Assembly (NCBI GenBank): GCA_029879945.1
Contig: JAOUPJ010000117.1
Coordinates: forward strand, 1-10,075
Direction of reading: 5' to 3'
DNA length: 10,075 bases
Origin: Gammaproteobacteria bacterium
GTDB lineage: Bacteria; Pseudomonadota; Gammaproteobacteria; S012-40
The notes under the pieces are model-generated. The model did no database searches and was not told the DNA's origin. It was given only the letters and a program-made list of their open reading frames with translations. Every line of letters starts with the position of its first letter. The first letter of the stretch is position 1. The position numbers and the translations under genes are program-made. Shown piece after piece: positions 1-7,338 of this stretch.

Positions 1-91
1 AGCAATAAAAATTGAACTAGACTTAATAGATAGGTCTGGCGTATTTTTTGAACTGGAGACTGCTTTGATACCTCAGATTTTCCACTTTTTT

Positions 92-121
92 TCTACAACA
101 ATCTGTCAAGCGTATTAAAAT
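92..121 (+). promoter_or_regulatory. Weak candidate sigma70 promoter for the acyl-CoA synthetase gene
   Basis: A -10-like TAAAAT at 116-121 matches the TATAAT consensus at five of six positions. It lies 18 nt after TCTACA (92-97), which matches TTGACA at four of six. It would give a leader of about 40 nt before the ATG at 170. The region is AT-rich, so such matches arise easily by chance, and this is only the best candidate seen by eye. Confidence 0.25.
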
Positions 122-157
122 AGAATCCGATACAGACCTGTAGTTTGATAGTTCAGC

Positions 158-162
158 AAGGA
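158..162 (+). promoter_or_regulatory. Ribosome binding site of the acyl-CoA synthetase gene
   Basis: AAGGA lies 7 nt before the ATG at 170, which is ideal spacing and supports that start. A nearer ATG at 162 in another frame reaches a stop after three codons, so it does not compete as a gene start. Confidence 0.65.
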
Positions 163-169
163 TGCCCCT

Positions 170-1990
170 ATGAGCCGATGGACCGAAGACGTAATCTCTC
201 CCACCATAGCCCCCACGATGCCCGCTGTTTTTATTGAGCGTATCAAGCGTTCAGAAGATCAGATTGCCTATAAATACTACAACGTGGACACCCTGAGCTG
301 GATCGATCTGAGCTGGCGCGAAATGGACAAACGCATCCGTTGTTGCCAAGCAGCTCTACAAAGGGAAGGGTTAAAAAAAGGTGAATGCGTAGCCGTCATG
401 ATGAGCAATTCGCCAGACTGGGTCGTCTTTGAACAGGCGGCTTTGAGACTGGGCTTGGTGGTCGTGCCACTTTATCCCAATGACAGGGCCGACAATGTCG
501 TCCACATCGTGAACCAGACCGCGAGTAAAGTCATACTCCATCGGGATATCGAGCAATGGCGCACACTGGAAAAGGCCAAGGACGAGTTCACCGTCCAACC
601 CAGGATAGTCAGCATTCTGGATATCGAGGCCAAAACAAAAGACAGCTACCCATCAACCTACTACAAAAACTGGATTGCTGGAATCAAGCCCGAAGAGGCT
701 GACGACTCCATCCTCAAAACCCTCAACTCGACTGACCTGGCAACTATCGTGTACACCTCCGGCACCACCGGGCTGCCCAAAGGGGTGATGCTGAGTCACA
801 AAAATATCGTGCAAAACGCCTTTCTGGGGCTCAAAAGTGTGAAAGTCTATCGAGAAGACCTGTTTCTTTCTTTTCTTCCCTTGTCTCACACCTTGGAGCG
901 CACGGTTGGATATTACATCCCCATGATCAGCGGTGCGACGGTTGCGTTTTCTCGTTCAATTCCTCAATTGGGCGAAGACCTGGTCACCATAAAACCGACC
1001 ATCATTATTTCAGTACCACGTATTTTTGAACGCGTCTACGCCAAGGTGCAGGCAGGCCTGGCAGCCAAGTCTCCCATTGCCAAAAAGCTCTTTCTGGCAG
1101 CCGTTGCCACCGGCTGGCGTCGCTTCGAGGCCGGACAAGGTCGCGCCAGTTACGGATTGACCGGTCTCTACTGGCCCATCCTCAATAAACTGGTGGCTTC
1201 CAAAGTACTGGAAAAACTCGGTGGACGCATGCGTTTTGCGATTTGCGGTGGCGCACCACTCCCTCCTGCGATTGCGGAAACGTTTATCGGACTGGGTCTG
1301 CAAATTCTACAAGGCTATGGACTGACCGAAGCCAGCCCGGTGATCTCGGTAAACCACCTGGACAAAAATATTCCCGCCAGTATTGGACCGGCCTTCTATG
1401 GGGTGCAAGTCCGCATCGCGCCCGATGGTGAACTACAAACCAAAAGTGATTGCGTAATGCTGGGATATTGGAAAAACGAACAGGCCACCAAAGACACCTT
1501 CACCGATGATGGTTGGTTGATGACGGGTGATCTGGCCGAGATTCGTGGTGATCATATTTTTATTACAGGTCGTAAAAAAGAGATACTGGTGCTGTCTAAC
1601 GGTGAAAAAGTGCCGCCGGTGGACATCGAAATGGCCATCGCACTGGACCCGCTTTTTGAACAGGCCATGGTAATTGGTGAAGGGAAACCGTATCTAACAG
1701 CCGTCATCGTTTTGTGTCCCGATACCTGGCCCGAGTTTGCACAGAAACGCGGTGTCGATCCTGAGAAACCGGAATCTCTTAGAAAGGATGTGATCGTCCA
1801 AGACGTGCTTAATCGTGTACGCAAATGCATGTCACAATTTCCAGGGTATGCCCAAATTCATAAAATCACGCTGACGACTGATGTGTGGACCGATGGAAAT
1901 GAAATGCTCACCGCTTCATTAAAATTGAGACGCGTTAAAGTGTTCGCCAAGTTCGATTCTGAAATTAAAGCCATGTATACGGGGCATTAG
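170..1990 (+). CDS. AMP-forming long-chain acyl-CoA synthetase (FadD15/FAA1-like)
   Basis: This enzyme is predicted to activate a fatty acid with ATP to an acyl-adenylate and transfer it to CoA, in the cytoplasm or at the inner membrane. The 606 residues match the usual length of the long-chain (COG1022-type) branch of the ANL superfamily. Visible core motifs, in order, are: the phosphate-binding loop YTSGTTGLPKGV (residues 195-206); the LPLSHTLER segment (237-244); QGYGLTEASP (381-390), which contacts the adenylate; GWLMTGD (448-454), with Asp454 expected to bind the ribose; the hinge ITGRKKEILVLSNGEKV (465-481); and the C-terminal LTASLKLRR (580-588), whose Lys585 is the likely adenylation lysine. 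All key residues are present, so it should be active. There is no signal peptide or TM segment. The start is supported by AAGGA 7 nt upstream. A GNAT gene follows after 12 nt, so the two are probably co-transcribed. Acyl chain length cannot be read from the sequence; the family call is firm. Confidence 0.93.
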   Translation: MSRWTEDVISPTIAPTMPAVFIERIKRSEDQIAYKYYNVDTLSWIDLSWREMDKRIRCCQAALQREGLKKGECVAVMMSNSPDWVVFEQAALRLGLVVVPLYPNDRADNVVHIVNQTASKVILHRDIEQWRTLEKAKDEFTVQPRIVSILDIEAKTKDSYPSTYYKNWIAGIKPEEADDSILKTLNSTDLATIVYTSGTTGLPKGVMLSHKNIVQNAFLGLKSVKVYREDLFLSFLPLSHTLERTVGYYIPMISGATVAFSRSIPQLGEDLVTIKPTIIISVPRIFERVYAKVQAGLAAKSPIAKKLFLAAVATGWRRFEAGQGRASYGLTGLYWPILNKLVASKVLEKLGGRMRFAICGGAPLPPAIAETFIGLGLQILQGYGLTEASPVISVNHLDKNIPASIGPAFYGVQVRIAPDGELQTKSDCVMLGYWKNEQATKDTFTDDGWLMTGDLAEIRGDHIFITGRKKEILVLSNGEKVPPVDIEMAIALDPLFEQAMVIGEGKPYLTAVIVLCPDTWPEFAQKRGVDPEKPESLRKDVIVQDVLNRVRKCMSQFPGYAQIHKITLTTDVWTDGNEMLTASLKLRRVKVFAKFDSEIKAMYTGH

Positions 1991-2002
1991 TTTCCGAATG
2001 AA

Positions 2003-2521
2003 ATGAATATACAACTGGCGACAGCGGAAGACGCGCCCACTCTTGCCCAGATCCATGTCACCACTTGGCAGACCGCCTATGTGGGGATGATAGATTCTGA
2101 TTACCTTAATAATCTGGATGTATCCAAAATAACGAGTGACTGGCAGAATGCGCTAAGCAAGCCTTCGCCAGGCATTACCGTGATTGGAAAACAGGATGAT
2201 CACGCCATCGGCTTTGCTGTGTATGGACCTACTCGTGATGAAGGCGTCGATAAAACAAAAACCGCTGAACTGGTCGCTTTAAATGTGCTACCCGATTATT
2301 GGCGACACGGCTATGGCAAGGAGTTTGTCAGCCATATCCTGAATGATGTCACCAGCCAGGGCTATCAAGACGTCACACTTTGGGTGATCCGTGAAAATGA
2401 ACGAGCGCGGCGATTTTATGAGGCGTTGGGGTTTGTGGATGACAATACCGAAAAACAGGAAACACGATTGACTATAAAGCCCGTATTTACCCTTCGCTAC
2501 CGAAAATTTTTAATTCATTAA
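2003..2521 (+). CDS. GNAT-family N-acetyltransferase
   Basis: This is predicted to transfer an acetyl group from acetyl-CoA to an amine of an unknown acceptor. The 172 residues form a single GNAT domain. The opening IQLATAEDAPTLAQIH is the usual first strand and helix. Motif A is ELVALNVLPDYWRHGYGKEF (89-108), in which R101-H-G-Y-G-K106 is the acetyl-CoA pyrophosphate loop. Motif B is LWVIRENERARRFYEALGF (126-144), with Asn132, the FYE turn and the GF end typical of the family. The N-terminal half, with TWQTAYVGMI (21-30), resembles many bacterial small-molecule or antibiotic-type acetyltransferases, but the substrate cannot be deduced. The gene begins 12 nt after the acyl-CoA synthetase stop. 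No clear Shine-Dalgarno precedes the ATG, so it may depend on translation of the upstream gene. The start fits because the domain begins at residue 3. Confidence 0.9.
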   Translation: MNIQLATAEDAPTLAQIHVTTWQTAYVGMIDSDYLNNLDVSKITSDWQNALSKPSPGITVIGKQDDHAIGFAVYGPTRDEGVDKTKTAELVALNVLPDYWRHGYGKEFVSHILNDVTSQGYQDVTLWVIRENERARRFYEALGFVDDNTEKQETRLTIKPVFTLRYRKFLIH

Positions 2522-2855
2522 TCATGGTTGAAATTAATTTTCAGATGTCATCACAATTGATTCATTTTTCCTCTCTATACAACCGAGCTACACAGCCCAC
2601 AGTTTTCCGCTCATAGCACAACCTCCCGAACGAAGCTTTATCTGTATCAATTCTTATTCTGAGTCGCATGTTTGTGTGCCGACATATCTGAATATAAAAA
2701 TACGCACTCTTCCCGATTAATCTCTTAAGTTACACACCTAGTAAACCGTAAAAAGGTGAACTAGTTGGGAAATCCGCCACCTCCGTCTAAAACAAAGACC
2801 ATTTCGGTCGTAAATCTTAATTAACTATTTTGGGAATATTTTAACAATTTTGAAA
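2522..2855 (+). promoter_or_regulatory. Non-coding gap; probable promoter and leader of the envelope operon
   Basis: This stretch of about 330 bases is AT-rich and holds no convincing gene. The longest reading frame after the GNAT stop (ATG at 2524, about 30 codons) has no ribosome binding site and no recognisable content. The best -10-like element is TATAAA at 2693-2698, with only a poor -35 upstream (TTGTGT, 2672-2677, 15-nt spacer). A second weak pair is TTGGGA (2765-2770) with TCTAAA (2786-2791). Short inverted elements are present: TGAAA/TTTCA at 2529-2543, CACCT/AGGTG at 2735-2758 and the palindrome AACTAGTT at 2759-2766. None is long enough to call an operator. I saw no GC-rich terminator hairpin after the GNAT gene, so read-through into the operon is possible. 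That the operon promoter lies here is inferred from the layout. Confidence 0.4.
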
Positions 2856-4478
2856 ATGATACCAGATACTTTTTTTTCGCAAATTTCAAGAACATTTGTT
2901 TACAGGCTTGTATTGTTTGGATGCATTCTAATTCCTGTGGCTACCATCTCGTACAAACTCTATTGGTTAAACTTCCCCATCAGCGACCTAATACCCACCG
3001 TTAGCTATCAAATGGATGTTAGCATGCAAGTAGATGGACATGGCGGTGATATCAATACCAGCACCTTTCTTCCCATATCTGACTCTCGTCAAACTATTCA
3101 AAACGAGAGCAATAATTCGGGAGTATTCTCTCTTAGCCTGCTATCGGAGGGCATCAATCGTCGAGCCCAATGGAATGCGGATAGTGTACAAGGTCGCCAT
3201 ACGATTCGTTACAGCTACTCTGTACTTGGCAAGCACGTTCGATACGAGATCCCTGGCGATTTGTCGATTCCAGCGTCTTACCCAAGAGAGCTGGACAAAT
3301 ACCTGAAAGAAGAATCAGGCATACAGGTAAACGACCCTCTTATTGAAAAGAAAATTAATTATTTGTTTCCGGAAGGTAAACCTAACATTTTCGATGGTGT
3401 ATACACTATCCACAAACATTTACAGAATGAGTTCAATAACAAAAACTTTTCCGGATTTACCGACGCACTAACTGCGCTCAAACTCGGCGAGGCCAGTTGC
3501 AATGGTAAGGGCAGGCTATTTGTCGCCCTCGCCCGCAAACTGAATCTGCCTGCAAGATTAGTGGGTGGATTCGTGATGGAACCGGGTACCAAGCGTACTA
3601 GCCATCAATGGGTGGAGATCTATATCAACGGATACTGGGTTCCTTTCGACACCATCAATAACCACTTTGCTGAACTTCCTGCTCACTATCTTACGCTCTA
3701 CTACGGTGACATGGTACTTTTTAAACATACCAGCAATGTTAACTTTCAGTATTTTTTTAAGACGTTAAAGAGACTGGTTCCTCAGCAAGACGCGCAAAGC
3801 AAACTTGAAGCTACCCCCTTCAATTTAACAAATCTATATTCCCTTTTTGAACGCATTGGGATTTCACAAAATTTGTTAAAAATTATTTTGATGATTCCCT
3901 TTGGAGCGCTGGTCACGGTTATTTTCAGAAACGTGATTGGCCTGGAAACGTTTGGTACATTTCTGCCCGCGCTAATCGCTGCGGCATCGAGAGAAACAGG
4001 CCTGCTCTGGGGATTGATTGGATTCGTCATTATCATCCTTACAGCATCCTGGATCAGAAAATTTCTGGACTGGATACATCTACTCCACTCACCCAAAATG
4101 GCCATCATGCTGACTATGGTGGTCAGTCTTATGCTACTGATGACTGTGGCCGGAGTAAATGCAGGTCTTTTTGAATTGGCCCACGTCACCTTGTTCCCGA
4201 TTGCCATACTGGCCATAACGGCCGAGCGATTTTCCATTCTTGAGGCAGAACAGGGATGGGCCAAAGTAAGCAAAATCACCCTATCCACCCTGTTTGTAAT
4301 TTGTGCCTGCTATGTAGTGATGGATTCATTGTTTTTACAAAGCCTAGTACTGGCTTTCCCTGAGGTGCTACTCATTTTAGTAGGGCTGAATCTTTGGTTA
4401 GGAAAATGGGTGGGCATGCGTTTATCCGAACTGTTTCGATTTAGAAAACTTATTTTCAATCCTGAGGTTAAGGCATGA
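2856..4478 (+). CDS. Periplasmic transglutaminase-like domain fused to seven transmembrane helices
   Basis: This is an inner-membrane protein of the 'transglutaminase fused to 7TM' family, which is usually encoded beside a RimK-like ATP-grasp ligase, as here. Numbered from the ATG, one TM helix (about 15-33) precedes a soluble region to about residue 335 that should lie in the periplasm. Within it is a papain/transglutaminase fold: GEASCNGKGRLFVALARKL with Cys215, then NLPARLVGGF, then SHQWVEIYINGYWVPFD with His250 and Asp265. That is a complete Cys-His-Asp triad with the expected spacing. The C-terminal part has seven hydrophobic segments (about 340-360, 365-379, 382-400, 414-434, 439-457, 474-492 and 497-516). 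It begins with the family-like stretch ETFGTFLPALIAAASRETGL and ends in a basic RFRK tail. A TTG at 2850 would add two residues; I prefer the ATG at 2856, although neither start has a clear Shine-Dalgarno. The next gene overlaps by 4 nt. The reaction is unknown: hydrolysis, transpeptidation or mere binding of an amide-linked substrate are all possible. Confidence 0.85.
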   Translation: MIPDTFFSQISRTFVYRLVLFGCILIPVATISYKLYWLNFPISDLIPTVSYQMDVSMQVDGHGGDINTSTFLPISDSRQTIQNESNNSGVFSLSLLSEGINRRAQWNADSVQGRHTIRYSYSVLGKHVRYEIPGDLSIPASYPRELDKYLKEESGIQVNDPLIEKKINYLFPEGKPNIFDGVYTIHKHLQNEFNNKNFSGFTDALTALKLGEASCNGKGRLFVALARKLNLPARLVGGFVMEPGTKRTSHQWVEIYINGYWVPFDTINNHFAELPAHYLTLYYGDMVLFKHTSNVNFQYFFKTLKRLVPQQDAQSKLEATPFNLTNLYSLFERIGISQNLLKIILMIPFGALVTVIFRNVIGLETFGTFLPALIAAASRETGLLWGLIGFVIIILTASWIRKFLDWIHLLHSPKMAIMLTMVVSLMLLMTVAGVNAGLFELAHVTLFPIAILAITAERFSILEAEQGWAKVSKITLSTLFVICACYVVMDSLFLQSLVLAFPEVLLILVGLNLWLGKWVGMRLSELFRFRKLIFNPEVKA

Positions 4479-5377
4479 AGAAGATAAGAAAACTAATTTC
4501 AACTTTTCAAAAAATGCGACAAGCGCAGAATCATGTACTTTCTATGAATCGTCGTAACCTAGAATATGTATATCCTAACAACTCGCGTTGTAATTTTCCA
4601 ATCGCCGACAATAAACTGGAAACCAAAGCCTACCTCAGAAGCTTGTCGATACCCATGCCTGTGACTCACAGAGTCTATGACTCTTTCTTTAGCCTGCGCA
4701 AGGTTGAATCGGATCTTCAAAACCTAAACGACTTTGTGATCAAACCTGCACAAGGTTCTGGTGGCGGTGGAATACTGGTGATAGTCGAGAACAAAGGGAG
4801 TGAACTAATAACCGCCGGCGGCAGAATAGTAACTTTGCAAAACTTGCGGACTCATATGTCGGATGTCATTTTTGGAATCTACTCGAATGGCTTAAGTGAT
4901 CAAGTCATTGTTGAATCGCGGCTGGTGCAGCACAAGGATATGGATATACTGAGCCCAAGCGGCCTTACCGACCTACGGGTGATCGTACATCAAAACACAC
5001 CTGTTATGGCCATGTTGAGAATTCCAACCTCTCTCTCAGACGGAAAAGCCAATCTGCATCAGGGTGCAATGGGCGCTGGAATTGACATGGAAAACGGAAA
5101 TATATCCCACGCAATACATAATAATGTTGAAATCACAGCGCACATAGACTCTGGACATCACCTCATTGGACGCCAAGTCCCGTATTGGGCGGAATCAATA
5201 GCTATTGCAGAAACTGTGGCATACGCCGTTCCACTGAAATACCTGGGTATAGACATCGCCCTCACTGAGTCCGGACCTGTATTGTTGGAGTTGAACGTGA
5301 GACCAGGTATTGCCATACAAAATGCCAACGATCTGGGACTGTATGCTGCGCTACGCAGCAAGGCAGGTGCTGCATGA
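4475..5377 (+). CDS. RimK-like ATP-grasp ligase (alpha-L-glutamate ligase-related, TIGR02291-type)
   Basis: This cytoplasmic ATP-grasp enzyme is expected to activate a carboxylate as an acyl phosphate and join it to an amine, giving an amide or isopeptide bond. RimK relatives add glutamate to ribosomal protein S6 or to cofactors; the substrate of this branch is, as far as I know, undefined. Visible features are DFVIKPAQGSGGGGILVI (86-103), with Lys90 and the glycine-rich ATP loop; TDLRVIVHQNTPVMAMLRIP (165-184), carrying a likely substrate-binding Arg168; NLHQGAMGAGID (193-204); GIDIALTESGPVLLELNVRPG (258-278), where Glu272 and Asn274 form the metal-binding ExN pair and Arg276 follows. The 300-residue length fits the family. 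The basic N-terminus (MKKIRKLISTFQKMRQ) could associate with the membrane, but there is no TM helix. Translation is coupled to the 7TM gene by an ATGA overlap, with GAGG (4464-4467) 7 nt before the ATG. The same kind of overlap joins it to the TPR gene. Confidence 0.88.
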   Translation: MKKIRKLISTFQKMRQAQNHVLSMNRRNLEYVYPNNSRCNFPIADNKLETKAYLRSLSIPMPVTHRVYDSFFSLRKVESDLQNLNDFVIKPAQGSGGGGILVIVENKGSELITAGGRIVTLQNLRTHMSDVIFGIYSNGLSDQVIVESRLVQHKDMDILSPSGLTDLRVIVHQNTPVMAMLRIPTSLSDGKANLHQGAMGAGIDMENGNISHAIHNNVEITAHIDSGHHLIGRQVPYWAESIAIAETVAYAVPLKYLGIDIALTESGPVLLELNVRPGIAIQNANDLGLYAALRSKAGAA

Positions 5378-7317
5378 CCGTGATATCCATTCCAAAACTA
5401 CATACACGCGCACTAAGCGAGAGTTTCGTTCCCGTGTTGCTCGTGTTGCTGAGCCTGTTTTTTCTACTTGCCTTTATTCAGTATAAAGTGGAAACCAGTG
5501 CAAGCCAAGTGACCGTTATCGAGATCCCTCTTTCCGCTAATAGCGCACTTCTTGACACCAATTCCGAACTCGGTGATTCGGTGGAAACTATGGTTGAAAT
5601 TTCCGAAAAAGGAAATTTTTCTCCGGTTGTTAAAAACGCCGCCAATCTAATCTCTGCAAAGAACTGGAACGCAGCGTCTACACTCTATGAAAAAGAACTC
5701 AAAAAGGGGGAATCTTCTCGTTTGCGTTCAGAGCTGGGGCGAATTTACTTATATAAAGGCGATACAAAATCTGCAGTAAAAGAGCTGACTCGCGCCACAC
5801 AATTAAAGCCACCTTATCCTATGGCCTGGTTTTACTTGGGTGTGGCTACCAGCAAAAGTGGAAATGTTTCTCGCGCTGAATTTGCCTATCAGTCGCTTTT
5901 GAAAGCGATTCCCTCACATTTTGAGGGACATATCAATCTAGCATTGATTCTTCTTAAACAAAACAAATTGATGGACGCCAACAGAATTTTACAAGCAGCG
6001 ACAAAAATAGTAGGTGGAAAACGCGAGGCATATGCGCAATATCTCCTTGCCCTCAATTATATGCGTCTTAACGGAAAAGACAATGAACGTTTGGCAGTAA
6101 AGGCCCTTAATCGTGCCATCCGTTTACAGCCGGACTATATCGAGGCCAGAATCAGGCTGATTCCCCTAACGCTCGATCTTCGAACTGAGGAAGGATATTC
6201 CGAAGCAATAAAGCGCTTCAATAACATTCTGGAACTAAAACCCAATTATGCACCAGCGTATTTTAGCTTAGCCAAGATAAACAATGAGGCGGGCAGAAAA
6301 ATCGATGCCATACGCCACTATCAACAAGCAATACTCTACAATCCTGCTTATCGAACGGCAAGAAAAAATTTGGGTCTGATTTTTCTGGATCAAAAAAAAT
6401 GGCAACTCGCGGGTGAGCAATTCCAATGGTTGGCCAGCAATTTCCCCGATGATTCAAAAAACTTTTTTCTATTGGGTAAGGCTGCCTATGGGGAAAAACG
6501 ATTCGAGGAAGCGATTGCACAATACAATAAAGCCATTTCATTGAAACCCGATTCCTACCCAGAGGCCCATCTTAACATCGGCCTTGCCTATGCTAAGCTT
6601 GGCCAAATCAAAGAGGCTAAAAACCAATACAATAAAGCTATACGACTAAAAAATGCGTATCCCAAGGCATGGTATAACCTGGGATTGCTTTACAAAAAAG
6701 AAGACAATCTAATCCAGGCAAAAAAATGCCTTTTGAAAGCGACGGAACAAGACAATAACTATGAGCAGGCCTGGTTTAATCTAGCGCTGGTCTATACCAA
6801 AGCGAATGACATAAGCAAAGCTATTTCCGCCTACAAAGAGGCAATTCGGATCAGTCCCAGATATAACGCCGCCAAACTCAATTTGGCGGTTCGTTACTCA
6901 AAACAAGGTGATACTACAAACGCGATAAAGCTCTATCGAGAAGTGCTGGCTGATGACCCCAGCTACACGTCAGCATGGATAAACCTGGGTGTTTCTTTCC
7001 TTAAAACAAAGCAGTTCAAAGAGGCAGAAAATGCGTTTTCACAAGCAATATCTCTCGATCCGGAAAATACAAAAGCGCTGAGTAATAAAGCTAATGCACT
7101 TACGCAGATGGGGGAATTTTCTTCTGCGAAAGTGGTTCTACAAACTGCAATCGATCTTGATGTAAAGGATGTTTCACTACGCATTCAACTTTCCCGAAAT
7201 CTCAGGGATGGGGGCAATCTTAATCTGGCAAAAAAGGAAATTGAAAAAGCACTTTTGCTGGACCCAAAAAACAAAGAGGCAGCGAGCGTTCATAGCTCGA
7301 TCTTGCAACGACTTTAG
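5374..7317 (+). CDS. Membrane-anchored TPR-array protein, probable periplasmic scaffold
   Basis: The 647-residue protein has one N-terminal TM helix (about 18-36, FVPVLLVLLSLFFLLAFIQY) after a short tail with Lys, Arg and His. This suggests an uncleaved anchor with the bulk in the periplasm. From about residue 82 to the end it is almost entirely tetratricopeptide repeats, about 16 units of roughly 34 residues. Clear ones include AHLNIGLAYAKLGQIKEAKNQYNKAIRLK (398-426), AWYNLGLLYKKEDNLIQAKKCLLKA (432-456), AWFNLALVYTKANDISKAISAYKEAIRI (466-493) and AWINLGVSFLKTKQFKEAENAFSQAISLDP (534-563). No catalytic domain is seen. TPR arrays bind proteins or, in exopolysaccharide systems, support an outer-membrane exporter. 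Its ATG overlaps the ligase stop (ATGA), with AGG (5365-5367) 6 nt upstream, and a barrel gene follows after 21 nt. The likely role is a bridge between the inner-membrane parts and the barrel. This is inferred from topology and operon position. The coding DNA is lysine- and AAA-rich, more so than the first gene of the window. Confidence 0.85.
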   Translation: MTVISIPKLHTRALSESFVPVLLVLLSLFFLLAFIQYKVETSASQVTVIEIPLSANSALLDTNSELGDSVETMVEISEKGNFSPVVKNAANLISAKNWNAASTLYEKELKKGESSRLRSELGRIYLYKGDTKSAVKELTRATQLKPPYPMAWFYLGVATSKSGNVSRAEFAYQSLLKAIPSHFEGHINLALILLKQNKLMDANRILQAATKIVGGKREAYAQYLLALNYMRLNGKDNERLAVKALNRAIRLQPDYIEARIRLIPLTLDLRTEEGYSEAIKRFNNILELKPNYAPAYFSLAKINNEAGRKIDAIRHYQQAILYNPAYRTARKNLGLIFLDQKKWQLAGEQFQWLASNFPDDSKNFFLLGKAAYGEKRFEEAIAQYNKAISLKPDSYPEAHLNIGLAYAKLGQIKEAKNQYNKAIRLKNAYPKAWYNLGLLYKKEDNLIQAKKCLLKATEQDNNYEQAWFNLALVYTKANDISKAISAYKEAIRISPRYNAAKLNLAVRYSKQGDTTNAIKLYREVLADDPSYTSAWINLGVSFLKTKQFKEAENAFSQAISLDPENTKALSNKANALTQMGEFSSAKVVLQTAIDLDVKDVSLRIQLSRNLRDGGNLNLAKKEIEKALLLDPKNKEAASVHSSILQRL

Positions 7318-7327
7318 ATTTTCAATC

Positions 7328-7331
7328 GGAG
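7328..7331 (+). promoter_or_regulatory. Ribosome binding site of the beta-barrel gene
   Basis: GGAG lies 7 nt before the ATG at 7339, in the 21-nt gap after the TPR gene. It is one of the clearer Shine-Dalgarno sites in the operon, so the barrel gene can start independently of upstream translation. It also fixes the start just ahead of a textbook signal peptide. Confidence 0.7.
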
Positions 7332-7338
7332 ACTCACT

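Noticed and set aside
17..49. Hairpin CTAGAC/GTCTGG with an 11-nt loop, followed shortly by six T residues, as a terminator for an upstream gene
   Set aside because: The stem is only 6 bp with a G-U pair, the loop is long, and four bases separate stem and T-run. It is too weak to annotate, and the upstream gene is not in the window.
2529..2543. Inverted repeat TGAAA/TTTCA just after the GNAT gene as terminator or operator
   Set aside because: It has 5-bp AT-rich arms and no following T-run; this is not distinguishable from chance in AT-rich sequence.
2524..2616. Small reading frame of about 30 codons starting 2 nt after the GNAT stop
   Set aside because: There is no Shine-Dalgarno, no TM or signal pattern and no recognisable motif. 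An open frame of this length is expected by chance.
2735..2766. Overlapping inverted repeats (CACCT/AGGTG, CTAGT/ACTAG) and the palindrome AACTAGTT as a regulator site
   Set aside because: The arms are only 5 bp and compete with each other. No regulator gene is adjacent and no known consensus was recognised.
3782..4288. Long minus-strand open frame (168 codons) inside the 7TM gene
   Set aside because: It is antisense to a well-supported membrane domain, and its composition is what the complement of hydrophobic codons gives. No motif or ribosome site supports it.
6530..6870. Similar neighbouring segments within the TPR gene as a DNA tandem repeat
   Set aside because: The similarity is at the protein level, as expected for TPR units; the nucleotide sequences have diverged too far to be a recent tandem repeat.
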